This document shows, one piece after another, positions 34,601 through 46,009 of a stretch of DNA of 64,000 nt; position 1 is the stretch's first letter; each line of letters begins with the position of its first letter. The notes below the pieces were generated by a model. It was given only the letters and a program-made list of their open reading frames with translations, was not told where the DNA came from and made no database searches. Source of the DNA: Pyxicephalus adspersus (taxonomy: Eukaryota > Chordata > Amphibia > Anura > Pyxicephalidae). The DNA is taken from NCBI RefSeq assembly GCF_032062135.1, contig NC_092859.1:44348468-44412467 (forward strand), written 5' to 3'. The translations under genes were made by a program, and so were the position numbers.

Positions 34601-35395
34601 TATGATTCTACTCTCAAGACAAGCAAGACAAGAAGAAGGGAGCATGATCACATGACCACAGACCTTTTTTTTTTTAAGTTTAATAAAAGGGGACAGTTAC
34701 AATAGAAAATATGCTATAATACACACACAATATAGCAGTTTAACATCATTATACCCACAATCCTATTTTATGTCTACAATAAAAAATATAGCCTTACATA
34801 TGTAAATACATAAACATACACAAGCTTACATATAATCTGCATCCCACATAGAATTGCACTACAACAAACATAACACAAGCTGAACATTACACATACCAGT
34901 TTATTATGTATTATAGTGTTATATATATTATGTATTATACAGTACATATTATGTAGTATTATGCACACAGCATTGCACTATACACATAAACATACACACA
35001 AACATTTCTGAACTATACATAGATGGTGCTGTGGGAGCAAGGTAGCTGGAACCTGTTAATGTGAAGGGGAAGTGGGTGGGGCCTGGTGCTGTGGGAGGAA
35101 AGTTAGAAGGCACTCCTGGGGGCTCTTTGGAAGCAAGGTGCCCTGGGCAATTCAATTTAACTCCATTCAATTAACAAATTAGCTTACACAATTATTTAAT
35201 GACACAGTGACCATAACAGATTCACCACCCATATCCCAGCCTCTACCATGTTTTGTCCTACCAATAGAGTCCTAGAGATTTCTACAAACTAGTGAGGTGA
35301 ACAAAGACTAGGATATAAGTTGTAAATATGTGCTGATTATCATGACAATAAATCCTTAGATTTTGACTTTCTGACAAAAGTTAACCCCTGAAGAA
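31680..35395. other. No gene seen; one non-repetitive octamer-bearing stretch
   Basis: Contains two minus-strand frames of 110 and 112 codons (33732-34064, 34051-34389) without domains. The stretch 32230-32500 has two ATTTGCAT octamers (about 32300 and 32406) and several homeodomain-type words, with no repeat match. 33425-33453 is (TA)n-like. Confidence 0.4.
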
Positions 35396-35399
35396 TTTC

Positions 35400-35540
35400 T
35401 TTGCAACATCCTGGCCTGGGCAATCAAGATAGTCAAAGGTTGTAATAGGTAGGAGAAAAAGGAAGAAGATGATGATGCCTACAACAGAATGGGCAAAAGT
35501 GAATATGAAAAGGGTTTAGTTCCGCTTTAAGATTTGGAAT
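35400..35540 (+). mobile_element. TIR element family D, right-end fragment
   Basis: The purine-rich 'agaaaaaggaagaagatgatgatg' is followed by 'gggtttagttccgctttaag', the right terminus of this family (compare the right end at 45990-46005, AGTTCCACTTTAA). The left part is not recognisable. Confidence 0.5.
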
Positions 35541-35637
35541 GGGCAGTCTCCAGGCTTACCAGCTACAATCTATTCATTGCTATATTGCTATATATGTTCC
35601 CTAATACTAGGATGACAATGTTTGCGTAAACCCATGA

Positions 35638-36315
35638 TGTCACCCAGCGACATACAGCAATCACTGACTCCTCTTCTTGTCGCAGAGTGTGTGTGCGTAG
35701 CCTCCATAGTCCCCGTCAGTGTGTTACCCACCAGTCCCAGCAGGGCACACGCCAGAGATGGGGTTCTGTGCAACTCCTTAGTTTTACAGCATTGCTGCTA
35801 CCTGTAGTCTTCTAGCAAGTAGCTGTCCTTGCTTCTGCGTGTTATGTCTGAGCACTGGGAACTGGAAAGTATAGGCATCAACTGACCCCACCTACTGATT
35901 GATAAAACACTCATTCTGCAATCCCCACCCAGCCTGTCAATCACTTCTCAGTATTTAGTCAGGCTCCGACCAGACGCTCATTGCCCTTAATAGCATTTAT
36001 TGTCCTGATGTTGACTGTTGTGCTAATATTTGATTGTTGCTGACCGTTGTTTCACCTGACCCTCCACCTGTTTTCCATCTGGACTGACATCTGCCTGTAT
36101 CCTGGAGACTTCTCTGCACTTTGGATACCTGGCCTGGCTTGTTAAATTTCCAAGTATAGCCTTGCCCTTTTTTTTCTCATCTGCTCTCGCCTAACGAATT
36201 GGCCTTACGCCGGACATTGCCATCACTGTGGATCAGTTTGCCAAGAAGGCTTACTAATACAATCCTGGCACCCCTATAGGTTTTTGTTTGTTTATACGTG
36301 AAGACTACGGTGACA
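35638..36315 (+). mobile_element. Probable solo LTR (678 bp)
   Basis: Begins TGTCACCCAGCG and ends ACTACGGTGACA, giving the TG...CA termini with a 7-bp TGTCACC/GGTGACA inverted repeat expected of LTRs. The 3' third is built of 'cctgac', 'ctggactgacatctgcctg' and 'cctggcctggcttg' words, the C/T-rich style of the R-U5 part of Gypsy-type LTRs. I see no matching target duplication (catga versus gattg) and no internal region, so the call rests on termini and composition. Confidence 0.5.
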
Positions 36316-36334
36316 GATTGGAGAATCACATCTA

Positions 36335-36802
36335 GTTAAAGTCCAGTGTCCAGTGTCGTCTCAGTATCTGTCTTCAGCCCAGCGCAGAGAAAGCGCCCGT
36401 GGCTGATATTTTTTTCTATCTTTTTCTCTCTTCTCCTTTCTGCGTCACCCGATCTCACACTGCGCAGGCGCGAGATCGGGTGACGTAAATTGGTAAAAAA
36501 AAAAAGATTGCCGATCTCACTGCGCATGCGTGCGATTGGCAATTTTTTCACATTGATGAAAAGGCTACTACTGGAGCAGCCAAGAGCCTTTCCGGGATGT
36601 GTGACATAGTTATCCCAGGAGGCTTTGCACTCCCATTCTGTCTTGATCGCTGCGGTGACAGAAAGGGGAAGTGCTGCACTTTTTCTTTTTTTTTTTATAA
36701 AAAGGGTGTTGCAATTAAAAAAAACAACATTTTTACTTTAAATAAAAGGGTTGTTCACACTTTTATCTAGAGTTGAAATTTGGGGTTTAGATACGCTTTA
36801 AA
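36335..36802 (-). mobile_element. TIR element family B, copy 3 (reverse orientation)
   Basis: On the minus strand it begins TTAAAGCGTATCTAAACCCC and carries both family hairpins. On the plus strand these are GTCACCCGATCTCAC...GCGAGATCGGGTGACGT (36446-36487) and GCCGATCTCACTGCGCATGC (36513-36532). It is collinear with 12692-13195 read backwards. Confidence 0.7.
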
Positions 36803-36804
36803 CA

Positions 36805-38695
36805 GCGTTAAATAGGCCTTACATAGGAACACAATCTGCCTTTCATATTAAATTTGTCTTTGACAGGTCTGATTTATTAAACGAGAGATAAATGCAGTTC
36901 CAGGACACACCACTAAGTGTCACCTGAATATAAACTGAGATTCATTTTGTAATCGAATTTTGAGTGTTCAAAAATCTAAGTTTATACTAAAGTATATACA
37001 GTAGGTAAAATGAGTGTTCAATAGGCATATGTAAAATGTGAATGAGGTTATTCGATTTTCCGAAGGATGATTGCAGGGTTTGATTCACTGCCCTATACAT
37101 CTTTTTTTTTTTTTTTGTGCTGTGCTATGACAGCCAGCTTTCCAGCTGATATGTTATATGTAACAAAGATACTGGTGATGCCAAACTTCACAACGCACAT
37201 ACACCCTGCTGCTATGTTTCTCTGTTGTCAGTAACTGTTATCAGTTACCCTAACACATTGATAGGGTGGCACAGTCGCTAATATGTCATGGTGTCAGGAG
37301 TCAGAGAACTCCGAATATCCACATTATGAGCTTCTTCTAATATAAAGAAAATAAAAATATATACATAATTACATTAAACTACTGATCGTGATACCTCCTT
37401 CATAGAAATCTGTGCACAGATTAATTATGTATTCCTGACGAGCACAAGTTTTTTTTTTCAACATTTAAGGATTCAAACCCTTATACTTCTTGCAAAATGT
37501 CCTACTGTTTCTGGCTTTCCAAAATAAATAAATAAAAACGACATCAAAGAAACATCTAATAGTAAAAACTCCAGTGGAAGTTTACTTTAGCTACCTTAAA
37601 ATAACGCGCTTATGCATCTCAGACAGGAATCTTACCTTATTAGTTGCTATACAAGGAAATACTGGCTTTCTTTTTATTGTGTTTTGTGCCCATGTAGAAA
37701 TTAAGGGCTATACAGTCTGTGGATACCTTTAAGCTAGTAAATGATCTGATGCCTTCTCAAGCTAGCCTTTTTTGTTTTTTGGGTTTTTTTTAAAGAAAAA
37801 AGACCATTTTATGGTAAAATTTCTACATTTCCTTTATTATTGTATGTGAAATCAACAAAATTATAAAATGTAACTGGCCCATATAAGAAAGAAAAATACA
37901 CTTAGGCTGTGATAGGGACCCATAAAACTGCAGTGGCCAGCTAAATTCTGACTTGGGGTAAATGGACTATTTTGCTCTCAATTACTCTCAATCAACTGAA
38001 CTGAAATCAGTTAGGAACCATTTGGATCATGTGTTTTCATTCATTTGCACTTGAATTGTAGTTACATTGAGGTTGCATTGATTCCTGTAAAATACATGTG
38101 CCTTCTAGTCATAGCTCCAGGAAAAAATGTGGCACCACTGCAAACGCAAGGGAGACAAGTGCAAACAAATCTTTCAGGTCCATGTGTTTCAATAGCGGTA
38201 ATTATTTCCACCAGGGAATGTTTGAGGAAATGTCAGATTCCATGTTTTATAAATAATAAAAAACTGGTGTTTTTATTATTTTTATTTATTTTAGTTTTTA
38301 TTTTGAACAGGAAGTGCTTTCATGTTCACTACAGAGATAGATGATCGGTAATGATGTCATCACAGCTTGTTCCAAGTCAAATGGGAAGATGAATTAGTGC
38401 CAGGCCTGGGCTCCAGGGTGGTTCAGGTGAGCCTGGGATCAGTGTAGGAAAGGGTAGGTATATATTAATAAGAAACCAGGTTCAGGACAAGCAGTGTACC
38501 AGCCCACTGTTAGATTTTTATCCATAGGTCAAAGTATTTATATTACATAATAGTTTGTTTAGCTTTACTTTAATAAAACAATTTAACTAAAGAGGAGTTT
38601 TCCTTCAAATGTTTCACAATCCATAGTTTTCATTTTTTAAATTTGTGATCTTTAAAATCCTTTTCTACTACGTCAGAATAAAAGCAGCAGGCATT
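36805..38695. other. No gene seen
   Basis: AT-rich sequence; short T runs at 37102-37117 and 37450. Confidence 0.5.
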
Positions 38696-38697
38696 AT

Positions 38698-38720
38698 AAA
38701 AAAAAAAAAAAAAAAAAAAA
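38698..38720 (+). repeat. Homopolymer of 23 A
   Basis: An A run without an identifiable retroposon body on its left. It may be a poly-A tail of a fully decayed insertion or a simple repeat. Confidence 0.85.
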
Positions 38721-39639
38721 GCATTCTGAGATATGCAGACACAACCTTTCTAAAAAGGAAGTCTAATTGACTTCTCAAAAGAAATTACCAATGCTAATAG
38801 GAAGCATTTGGCTGGTTTTATTCTTAAATAATTACATGAGAATTATTTATATGCATTGAATAGGAAATAGGTTGTAGTGCTTATGACACTGGTAAATTCT
38901 TGTGTAATGCAAAAGATCGAGGGAAGAAGTGTTACATTAGTATGAATTTTAAGAAAAATCACAAACATATACAAAAAAACTGTAGGCTAGAAATAAAGCT
39001 GTCTTCATTTGCAAGTACATTGCATTGATCTCTAGATAAAAGGCTAAATAAACCAGTGAAATAGATATATTGGAGTTGGTTTTTGTATTTTTGTCCATTC
39101 AGTAATACACAGATCTGTCCAACAATACAGTCCTGTGTTTCAGGCAAAGGGATCCAATATTTCACTGCTGCAGTTACACTTTCACTTACTGGTCCTACTA
39201 TACCATTTTAATAATTATTGTACCTATTCATATTAGGTTGAATTAAAGTTACTTTAAAATAGAAATACTAGGCACTGGTTAGAAAAAAAAGGACCCAACA
39301 TTTTCTTGTTGGCAATTTGCCTCCACAAACCCCAAATATACTAGTAGGTTAGCTATCCTCTTACTCTATTGGCCCTAGAGTGTGTTAGTCAGTCGGTGTA
39401 ATACAGGGCAGTTTTTCATCCATTTTACTTGTATTTTGAGACAGAAGTAAGGTGTAAGGAAAGAGCTTGCAGACTGTTTTGGGCATATACTCATACTTTT
39501 GTGCATTTCACATTGATGTGTGCATCCATTCAGACATCCATTCACAAAAATGTGCACTATCCTGCACAAAAGGTGTGTAAGCATGCACATGTGCGTATAC
39601 ACTCCATAACTGATGCATGGCAGACTATTTAAACTTTGT

Positions 39640-39960
39640 CTTGTTCCTGCTGCCATGCTGACTAGTCTTCAGCTCAGTATGCACCAGACCTGACTGTTTG
39701 GATTACTTATGGTGATCTGGATTGTACCCTGACTGTGCTTTTGCATAACCCTTCTGTTAAATTGTTATGGACTCTCTATTACCGTAGATAAATTTGGCTT
39801 GTTCCTGCATCTAGTTTATCTACTGCTTGCAAGTTGTCAACTCCAACCTGTGACCTGATTTTTCTCTGATCTGCTTCTACCACCATGCATGGTCCTCCAG
39901 GCCTTCATCTCATCCACTACAGGACAACCGGGGCCATATTAGCAAGAGAGGCTAACCCTC
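39640..39960 (+). mobile_element. Possible LTR fragment
   Basis: 'cttgttcctgctgccatgctgac', 'gcaccagacctgactgtttgg', 'ctggattgtaccctgactgtg' and 'ggcttgttcctgcatctag' resemble in style the 3' third of the probable LTR at 35.6-36.3 kb. No termini were found. Confidence 0.25.
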
Positions 39961-40757
39961 ATCAACTCTGGCTTCCACTGACAAGATGTGCGTGTTATAT
40001 GAATTTGTCCGTATTCAGCATGTGTTCTATCCCAAATGTATATCTATGCAAAAGACATACCTTCTAAGGTACAGTCTGTTCACACAGTAGGGCAGCTTGT
40101 GGACACAACAAGATCCACAGGCAATATTATCTCCCCAAGATTTAAAAGTGAATCCAATAGAGTTTCAATCTTGGCTGACTTCAATGTTGTTTTTCTTATC
40201 TTTTTTAGAGCTGAAAAGATTTTTCTGTCTAAAGCCTGCTTATCCTCTAAAAGTCCACTTAGTAAGCAAGGGTGGAAATAAAACTAAAATAAACTGAGAA
40301 TAGAACTGGGTGAAACCCATACAGGAAAGAAACAACATAAGTGAACAAAAGAAAACAACTTCTGTGGCAGCACAACATATATAATCTGATCTTGATTTTC
40401 AGATATTTTAAAGCAGCAGTTGTTGAATAAATCCACAAAAAGCTATAGCACCTTCTTTAAGCTTGTAAGCAGGTTTAATGATAAAATGTGTATTATTTAG
40501 TTTTATATTTAAAAATTGTGTAATTTTTAGTTTTATATTTATACAATGTGTAATATTTATTTTTTTCAATAGTGGATATAATAAATTAAAATAAACTAAA
40601 TATATTAGCACCATTGTTATATGACACTATCACAGCTACAGGTATAGGTGATTCAGATATTATTCTGTGGATTTTATTTTTTCTATGCAACCATTGCTTT
40701 TAAAAAAAAGTTCAGCGCTGAAGATTATGAGGATTTAAGAAATAAGGGTGATGCATT

Positions 40758-40981
40758 GGGCCTGATTTACTAAAACTCTCCAAGGCTGGAGAGAATACAC
40801 TTTCATCAGTGAAGCTGGGTGATTCAGCAAACATGGAATGTATTTGGTCCAGGATTCAAAACATTTGCTAACAAATAGCAAAGGACTTTGAAGAAATTTA
40901 TTCCAGGTTTTCTAACTCACCCAGGTTCACTGATGAAAGTGTACCCTCTCCAGCCTTGGAAAGCTTTATTAATTCAGGCCT
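40758..40981 (+). mobile_element. Palindromic element family E, copy 3 (complete)
   Basis: Left arm GGGCCTGATTTACTAAAACT, 'ctccaaggctggagagaatacactttcatcagtgaa'; right arm 'ttcactgatgaaagtgtaccctctccagccttgga', then AAGCTTTATTAATTCAGGCC. The two arms are reverse complements nearly end to end, about 105 bp each. This is the clearest example of the family. Confidence 0.85.
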
Positions 40982-40989
40982 ATAGAGAG

Positions 40990-42765
40990 CTATAGAGAGA
41001 AGAAGAAAAGTAACCTAATCATTTATTTAGTAAATATACTGTATAAATCTGAAATAAATTCAAGGTTTATCAAACACTATGGAGAAATTATTTTCTTGTA
41101 ATGCTTGGAGCATTCCAAACTATTAAATATGAGTTTGGATCATTACCAGGTTGTTATCCACCATAGAAATGTGGAGGCTGGCCCGTAGCTATGTTTACTT
41201 AATTAATTCTGACATTTTTACTGCGAGAAAATATTGGGCTAATGTAGGGAGGAGGATGATATTTAAATTTATAGCAGGGGAGGCCTGTGGCCACCCCCCA
41301 AATACTATCTGAATCCTAAACCTATAGGTGTCTGATTTCAATAAAAAATGTATCACTCATTTATATAATCCCTCCAAACATGTCACTACAGAGAATTTAT
41401 TTGTTCCTCAGAGGACATGCCCTTTTAAACTAAACTTTAACTGAGCTTTAATAAATTTGGGCCAATTTTCTAGCTAAATAAAAGGTCCAGCAGACATGAT
41501 AAATGAGGAAACAAATTTGTGTGCCACAACATTATGACATTTACACTTTCAGTTAGGAAAAGTGATAAAAAATATGTCCTAGCATACACATCTTCTGGTT
41601 CATGCACTTAAACTGTACGCACAATGGAGATGATCCTTACCCTTGCTTGGTCGTGCTCATCCTGGGGTGAAAAGCGGACATGTGTACAGCGGTCCACCCA
41701 GCTCCCATAAATGAACTGTAACTGTGTATTTAGCTGTCACATTTACTTTAATAGATGTAGGTTGTGGTAAAAAATGTACAGAAGAGTTTCACAAGGTTTC
41801 CTATGACTTGTGGTTTTGCATTGTTAATGCAGCTTCCTAGTTTGGCCTAAAGAACTCCCAACCTGATATATGATTCATTTTCCTCCAGTACCCTCAACAA
41901 CTATACAGCGCAGTTCTGTCATACAATCCTATATAATATGACAACGTTATGCATTCAGCTGATTTCCCAACCATACAAGAGAAACTGTGACAGCCCCCTC
42001 TTCATTCATATTATAGATGTAAAAGACATATTACCATGATATGTATAACAAAGGCAGAAGTATATTCACAATACTCTTCTCATTTGATGAGAGCTAGTAT
42101 CAAAGGAGATGATGTGATATCAACGCTTTATATCTATTAGATGTATGAAGGTCAGAAAGATAGAGCATCTGCAGCTATTTGCTTTTTATTTATTATTTTA
42201 TCTATGTATTTTTTTACATTGATTTCCATAAGAATTTGACTGCCTGACAGGGAGAAGACAGAAGCTTCACCGGTTCCAGTGCAACCTTTCCAGCAGTCAT
42301 ACTTTATATCTTTGATGTCACAGTAAACATCTGTGACAAGGTTAGCCTTTCGTATTTGTAAAGTTAACTAATGATTATGCTTTTCTTTCTCACCTAAGAA
42401 AAGGGTGGCATTTCTTTTGAGCTGTGTGAAATGTCAGTGTGTATTTAAAGTAGGAGACACTAGATTAATGGGAAATCCTAACCAAAACAGTGTGGCTTTG
42501 TTTTAGCCTTTTTTATGATAATAAAATATACAATACAATACATATATTGGTGTATTGAATAACTTTAATTATTTAAATAATAATCTAAAGCTGAGCTATA
42601 GCCATCTAGAAGATGCCATTTAATGCATTTGGATTAGCATTTTTGTTTCAAATGTCACATCCTTATAAATTCCTTACCCTTTACTGGCAACAGTGGAACT
42701 GCCAAGTTGTTTGGCTGCGGGTTTAAACTCTCAAAGATAAGAATTAGGAATCATACTACACAGAG
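40990..42765. other. No gene seen
   Basis: A partial 'gagctttaataaatttgggcc' at 41434-41463 may be one end of another family E copy. Otherwise unique. Confidence 0.4.
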
Positions 42766-42769
42766 GGGG

Positions 42770-43225
42770 CTTAGTAAGAAAGTCAACTGCTATTGTGATA
42801 TGCTAGACTTTAGGTTATGATGTATACCTGCTCCAATCTATTCATTGCTATATACATTTCTAGATGGAGCTTTCATTGATTGGAGTTAAGGAGCACAGTT
42901 CCCATTGGGCCCTTGATGAAGCAGTCATTTTCTGTTGAATTGTGTTTGACTTTTGTTGTGGCCCTGAACCATTGAGGTGTATGGATGGCTTTGATGAACA
43001 CCTGCTCTAATCTATTCATGTTATATATGTTTCTAGATGGAACTCTCATTGATTAGAGTTAGGACCACAGTTCCCAAAAGGGCCTTAATGGGACATTTAG
43101 CTGTTGTTGTGATGTGGTTGACTTTCTGTATATATTTCTGTATAGGTTCTTAGATGGAGCTCTCATACATTAAAGTTAGGAACTGCATTTAACAGATGGG
43201 CCTTGATGAAGAAATGTGGCCTCAA
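42770..43225 (+). repeat. Three-copy tandem repeat, long unit, decaying
   Basis: The segment 'tctagatgga.ct.tcattgatt.gagtta.g', followed by 'cacagttccca...ggg.ccttgatg', occurs at about 42858, 43031 and (diverged) 43148, so the spacing is about 173 and 118 bp. Lead-in 'cctgctc.aatctattcat' is kept in the first two. The third copy is shortened. No coding frame. Confidence 0.65.
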
Positions 43226-43724
43226 CATATAGATTTGCCAACTTATGCAGCTAAAATCTCTGTTTTAAATCAATGTTACATTGGGGTTGATTTAGAAATA
43301 TACACTGTACTCACTGCACCCACTTTGTAACATCTATACATGGCAGCTTATTGTTTGGGGTTGGAGATTGGATTGTATCAGTGGTTGCATTGTTTTAATT
43401 AACACACAATAACATTAATTAACACAAATCATCTCCCAGTGATCTGACAGCAGATTGAAACTTGATTTGGTTCTATGGATAGTTGTACATTGCAAGCCAT
43501 TGCTTTGGATTAATATTAATTTTAAAACTACCTTTTAAAGCTTGTTAGGCTAATAAAACACTAAAGATCTGTTTGTTGGTGGCAACTCACCAGCCAAATG
43601 ACAGCTACTAAAACAGATAACTTACTGTACATAGTTCGATTTACAGTATTGTCCCTGGCTGGCCAGGTCAATGGGCAATCAGTGGCAGAAGTTTCATTAG
43701 TAATGGAGCGAGGGCTTGCTCATG

Positions 43725-44240
43725 ACTAGGGTAAAGCAGAGGAAGCAATAAACTGCACCCTTAAGCAATTCAACCCAACAACCACATTAAACCAAATAAA
43801 TGACCAGAAAACCTTTGTTGGATTAAATTGGCCATAGCAGCTCATTTTATTAACCAATATGTAAATATATACCATTTCATTCAATATACATAAAAAACAC
43901 ATATTTACAACCTCAACAAAACAACCCAATCACAGCCTTCTATGCACCAGAAATTGTTTTCCTTTTACAGGTCCATGAAAATCCCCCTATCCTATCCCTT
44001 TAACCAAAACTACTTCGGCTCACTAACTAAGCCCCCAGCCACTAGCACACCGCCTCAGGGAAATTTAGCGGATAAGCCTATTTTACACCTAGCCCCCACA
44101 ACAACCAAGTGTCTTGCAAGACCACCAATAAGTAAAGGACCCCTACCCTGATCTGTCCCACCCCCTTGTTTTCTTGCTTCCCAAAAACTTTAACCTTTTC
44201 ATGGGCCACGAAAAAACGCCCTACCCGCTGCCATAACATA
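43725..44240 (-). mobile_element. Terminal-type block, probable YR retrotransposon end
   Basis: Minus strand: a G-rich half (44000-44210), then AT-rich sequence, then GGTTAATAAAATGAGCTGCTATGGCCAATTTAATCC near 43815-43850. The TTAATAAA...GGCCA core matches the minus strand at 52.68 kb (TTTAATAAAAGGCC...GGGCCATTTAAG). Confidence 0.4.
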
Positions 44241-44244
44241 TATT

Positions 44245-44895
44245 TCCAGCATGCCACTGTTTATTGCCACAAGTAAATGGTTTTATTTTAAAACATTATT
44301 AAAACAGGCAAAGATTGAAACAAAAAACAGGCAACTAAAGTTTACTAAATACTACTTATTTGTGTTAGCGTGTACAGCTGCTTTATAAAAGAATAGCAAA
44401 TAAGAGCCAAGAGCAACCATAAACAGCAATTACCACTTTGCTGCCCCACAAATGCCATCTGCCACATTACAGAGTGTTCATTGATATTCATGAATATCTC
44501 AAGATGCTTCTATTAGAGTAATAAATCATAATGTGTGTCACAAGTATATAGTAAAAAAGTAAATGTTTATTGCTTGATTAAATCAGCAGATAAAATAAAA
44601 AAAAAAGCCTCAATGGGTAAAGTAGCCTTTTCTGTCTATCAATGCAACTGCCATAAATGATAACATGACCCAATTGAGTCATTCTTGACAGTATTTCTTA
44701 ATAGCTTCAGCAAATACATTATTCAGCAGTACTTTTTATGTTACACCCAAGTTATGTTTTTTTTTTGCCTCTTTTGTAAGCACCGTTATATAAAGAATGT
44801 TAATTTTGAATTGCAGCCATACATTACGATATACAGATTAAATACATATAAAAGAGTTGTTTTACCAATGAAAGGATTTATATTTTTGTCCATCA
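44245..44895. other. No gene seen
   Basis: AT-rich sequence without recognised elements. Confidence 0.5.
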
Positions 44896-44900
44896 ATTCA

Positions 44901-45385
44901 TGAGTAGGGATGAGCGAGCAAATTCTTTAAATTCCGTCTCGCTGCGAATTGGGCCGTTCTCGCTTACTAAACATGTAGGCAAGAACGGCATTTGTAAATT
45001 CGGCCGACGAGACCGAGTTTTTGGTACCTGCAAGACCAATCGGGAGCGGAGCTATCAGCTCCACTCCCCTGACTGCTCTTTAAGTCCTTTACTAGTTGTA
45101 TGTGTTCTTGGATAGAGTTTCTCTATCCAAGAACATAAGAGTCCTGTGTTCCTAGGTAGAGAAACTCTATCCAGGAACACATACTACAGGGCGGCAACGG
45201 CAATGGGGGGAGCAGAGCAGCTCCACTCCTCTGATTGCTGTTGCAGACTGAGAGGAGGAGTATTGCAGCTGTATTTATGAATTCAGCCGTGATAAAGCTC
45301 CTATAGTGATTTCCGTGGGTTCGCGAAATTTCGCGGAACCATCAGAACTTCGAGGGAATTTTCGCAAAAATGCCAGAGGCATATC
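44901..45385 (+). mobile_element. Unclassified element with paired hairpins
   Basis: A GC-richer block starting TAGGGATGAGCGAGCAAATT and ending with a CGCGAAATTTCGCGG palindrome (about 45322-45336). In the centre are two hairpins in tandem: GTTCTTGGATAGAG-ttt-CTCTATCCAAGAAC (45104-45134, perfect 14-bp arms) and GTGTTCCTAGGTAGAG-aaa-CTCTATCCAGGAACAC (45146-45180, 14 of 16 paired). The two hairpins are themselves similar. Each side has a GAGCGGAGCT/CAGCTCCACTC block that pairs with the other side. Non-coding; probably a MITE. Confidence 0.55.
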
Positions 45386-45740
45386 CTGCCACACAGCACA
45401 GCCAAGAATGTGGCATTATCTTCTAGATTGCAAATAAGCAACATACTGCTGGAACCTCTTTGTCCCGGATAGTGAAAAAGAGCCTCAGACTGATGAGGTC
45501 ATCCATTTGCTCAATCGGCTTTCTTCTTATTTCATGATATTCCTTTCAAAAATATTTGTCTTAAGCACTTCAATAATGCCTCGTCTTCTCCCAGTCAAAA
45601 TGCTGTGATACAGAATAAACCAGGTTACATTCAAAAGGGTTGTAAAATGCTGTTAAAAAACTTTGGTAATGCGCATATAATGCATATAATGTGCATAATT
45701 AGCTACCATGATTTAAATAACTAAATTATGTTGGATATAC

Positions 45741-46005
45741 TTTAAAGCTGAACTATAGTTTCAAAATCTACAACCAAACAGGTCTTTATTGCAAAAACAG
45801 ACAAACAATGTCTGTTCTGCAATAAAACATACATTCCTGCCTATTTGTTGTCTTCTTTGAAAATAAAAATGCACTGGAGTTACGTCATCCCAGCCCAGCC
45901 ACTCAAGATTGCTGAGGATCCCAAAACATGGAAGAGAAACAGATGAAGATGGCGGCACTCACCACTGGTCGCAATTTTGTAACTTTTAGCTATAGTTCCA
46001 CTTTA
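45741..46005 (+). mobile_element. TIR element family D, copy 4 (complete)
   Basis: Left TIR TTTAAAGCTGAACTATAGTT; right end read inward ATTAAAGTGGAACTATAGCT. Inside the left end lie 'aacaggtctttattgcaaaaacagacaa', 'gtctgttctgcaataaaacata' and 'cattcctgcctat', which tie it to 16.3, 19.1 and 29.6 kb. Near the right end is AAGATGGCGGCACTCACC. About 265 bp, non-coding. Confidence 0.75.
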
Positions 46006-46009
46006 ATGG

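Noticed and set aside
37260..37330. 'gggtggcacagtcgctaatatgtcatgg' as a tRNA-derived SINE
   Set aside because: The A-box-like and B-box-like words are too weak, and there is no tail or second copy in the window.
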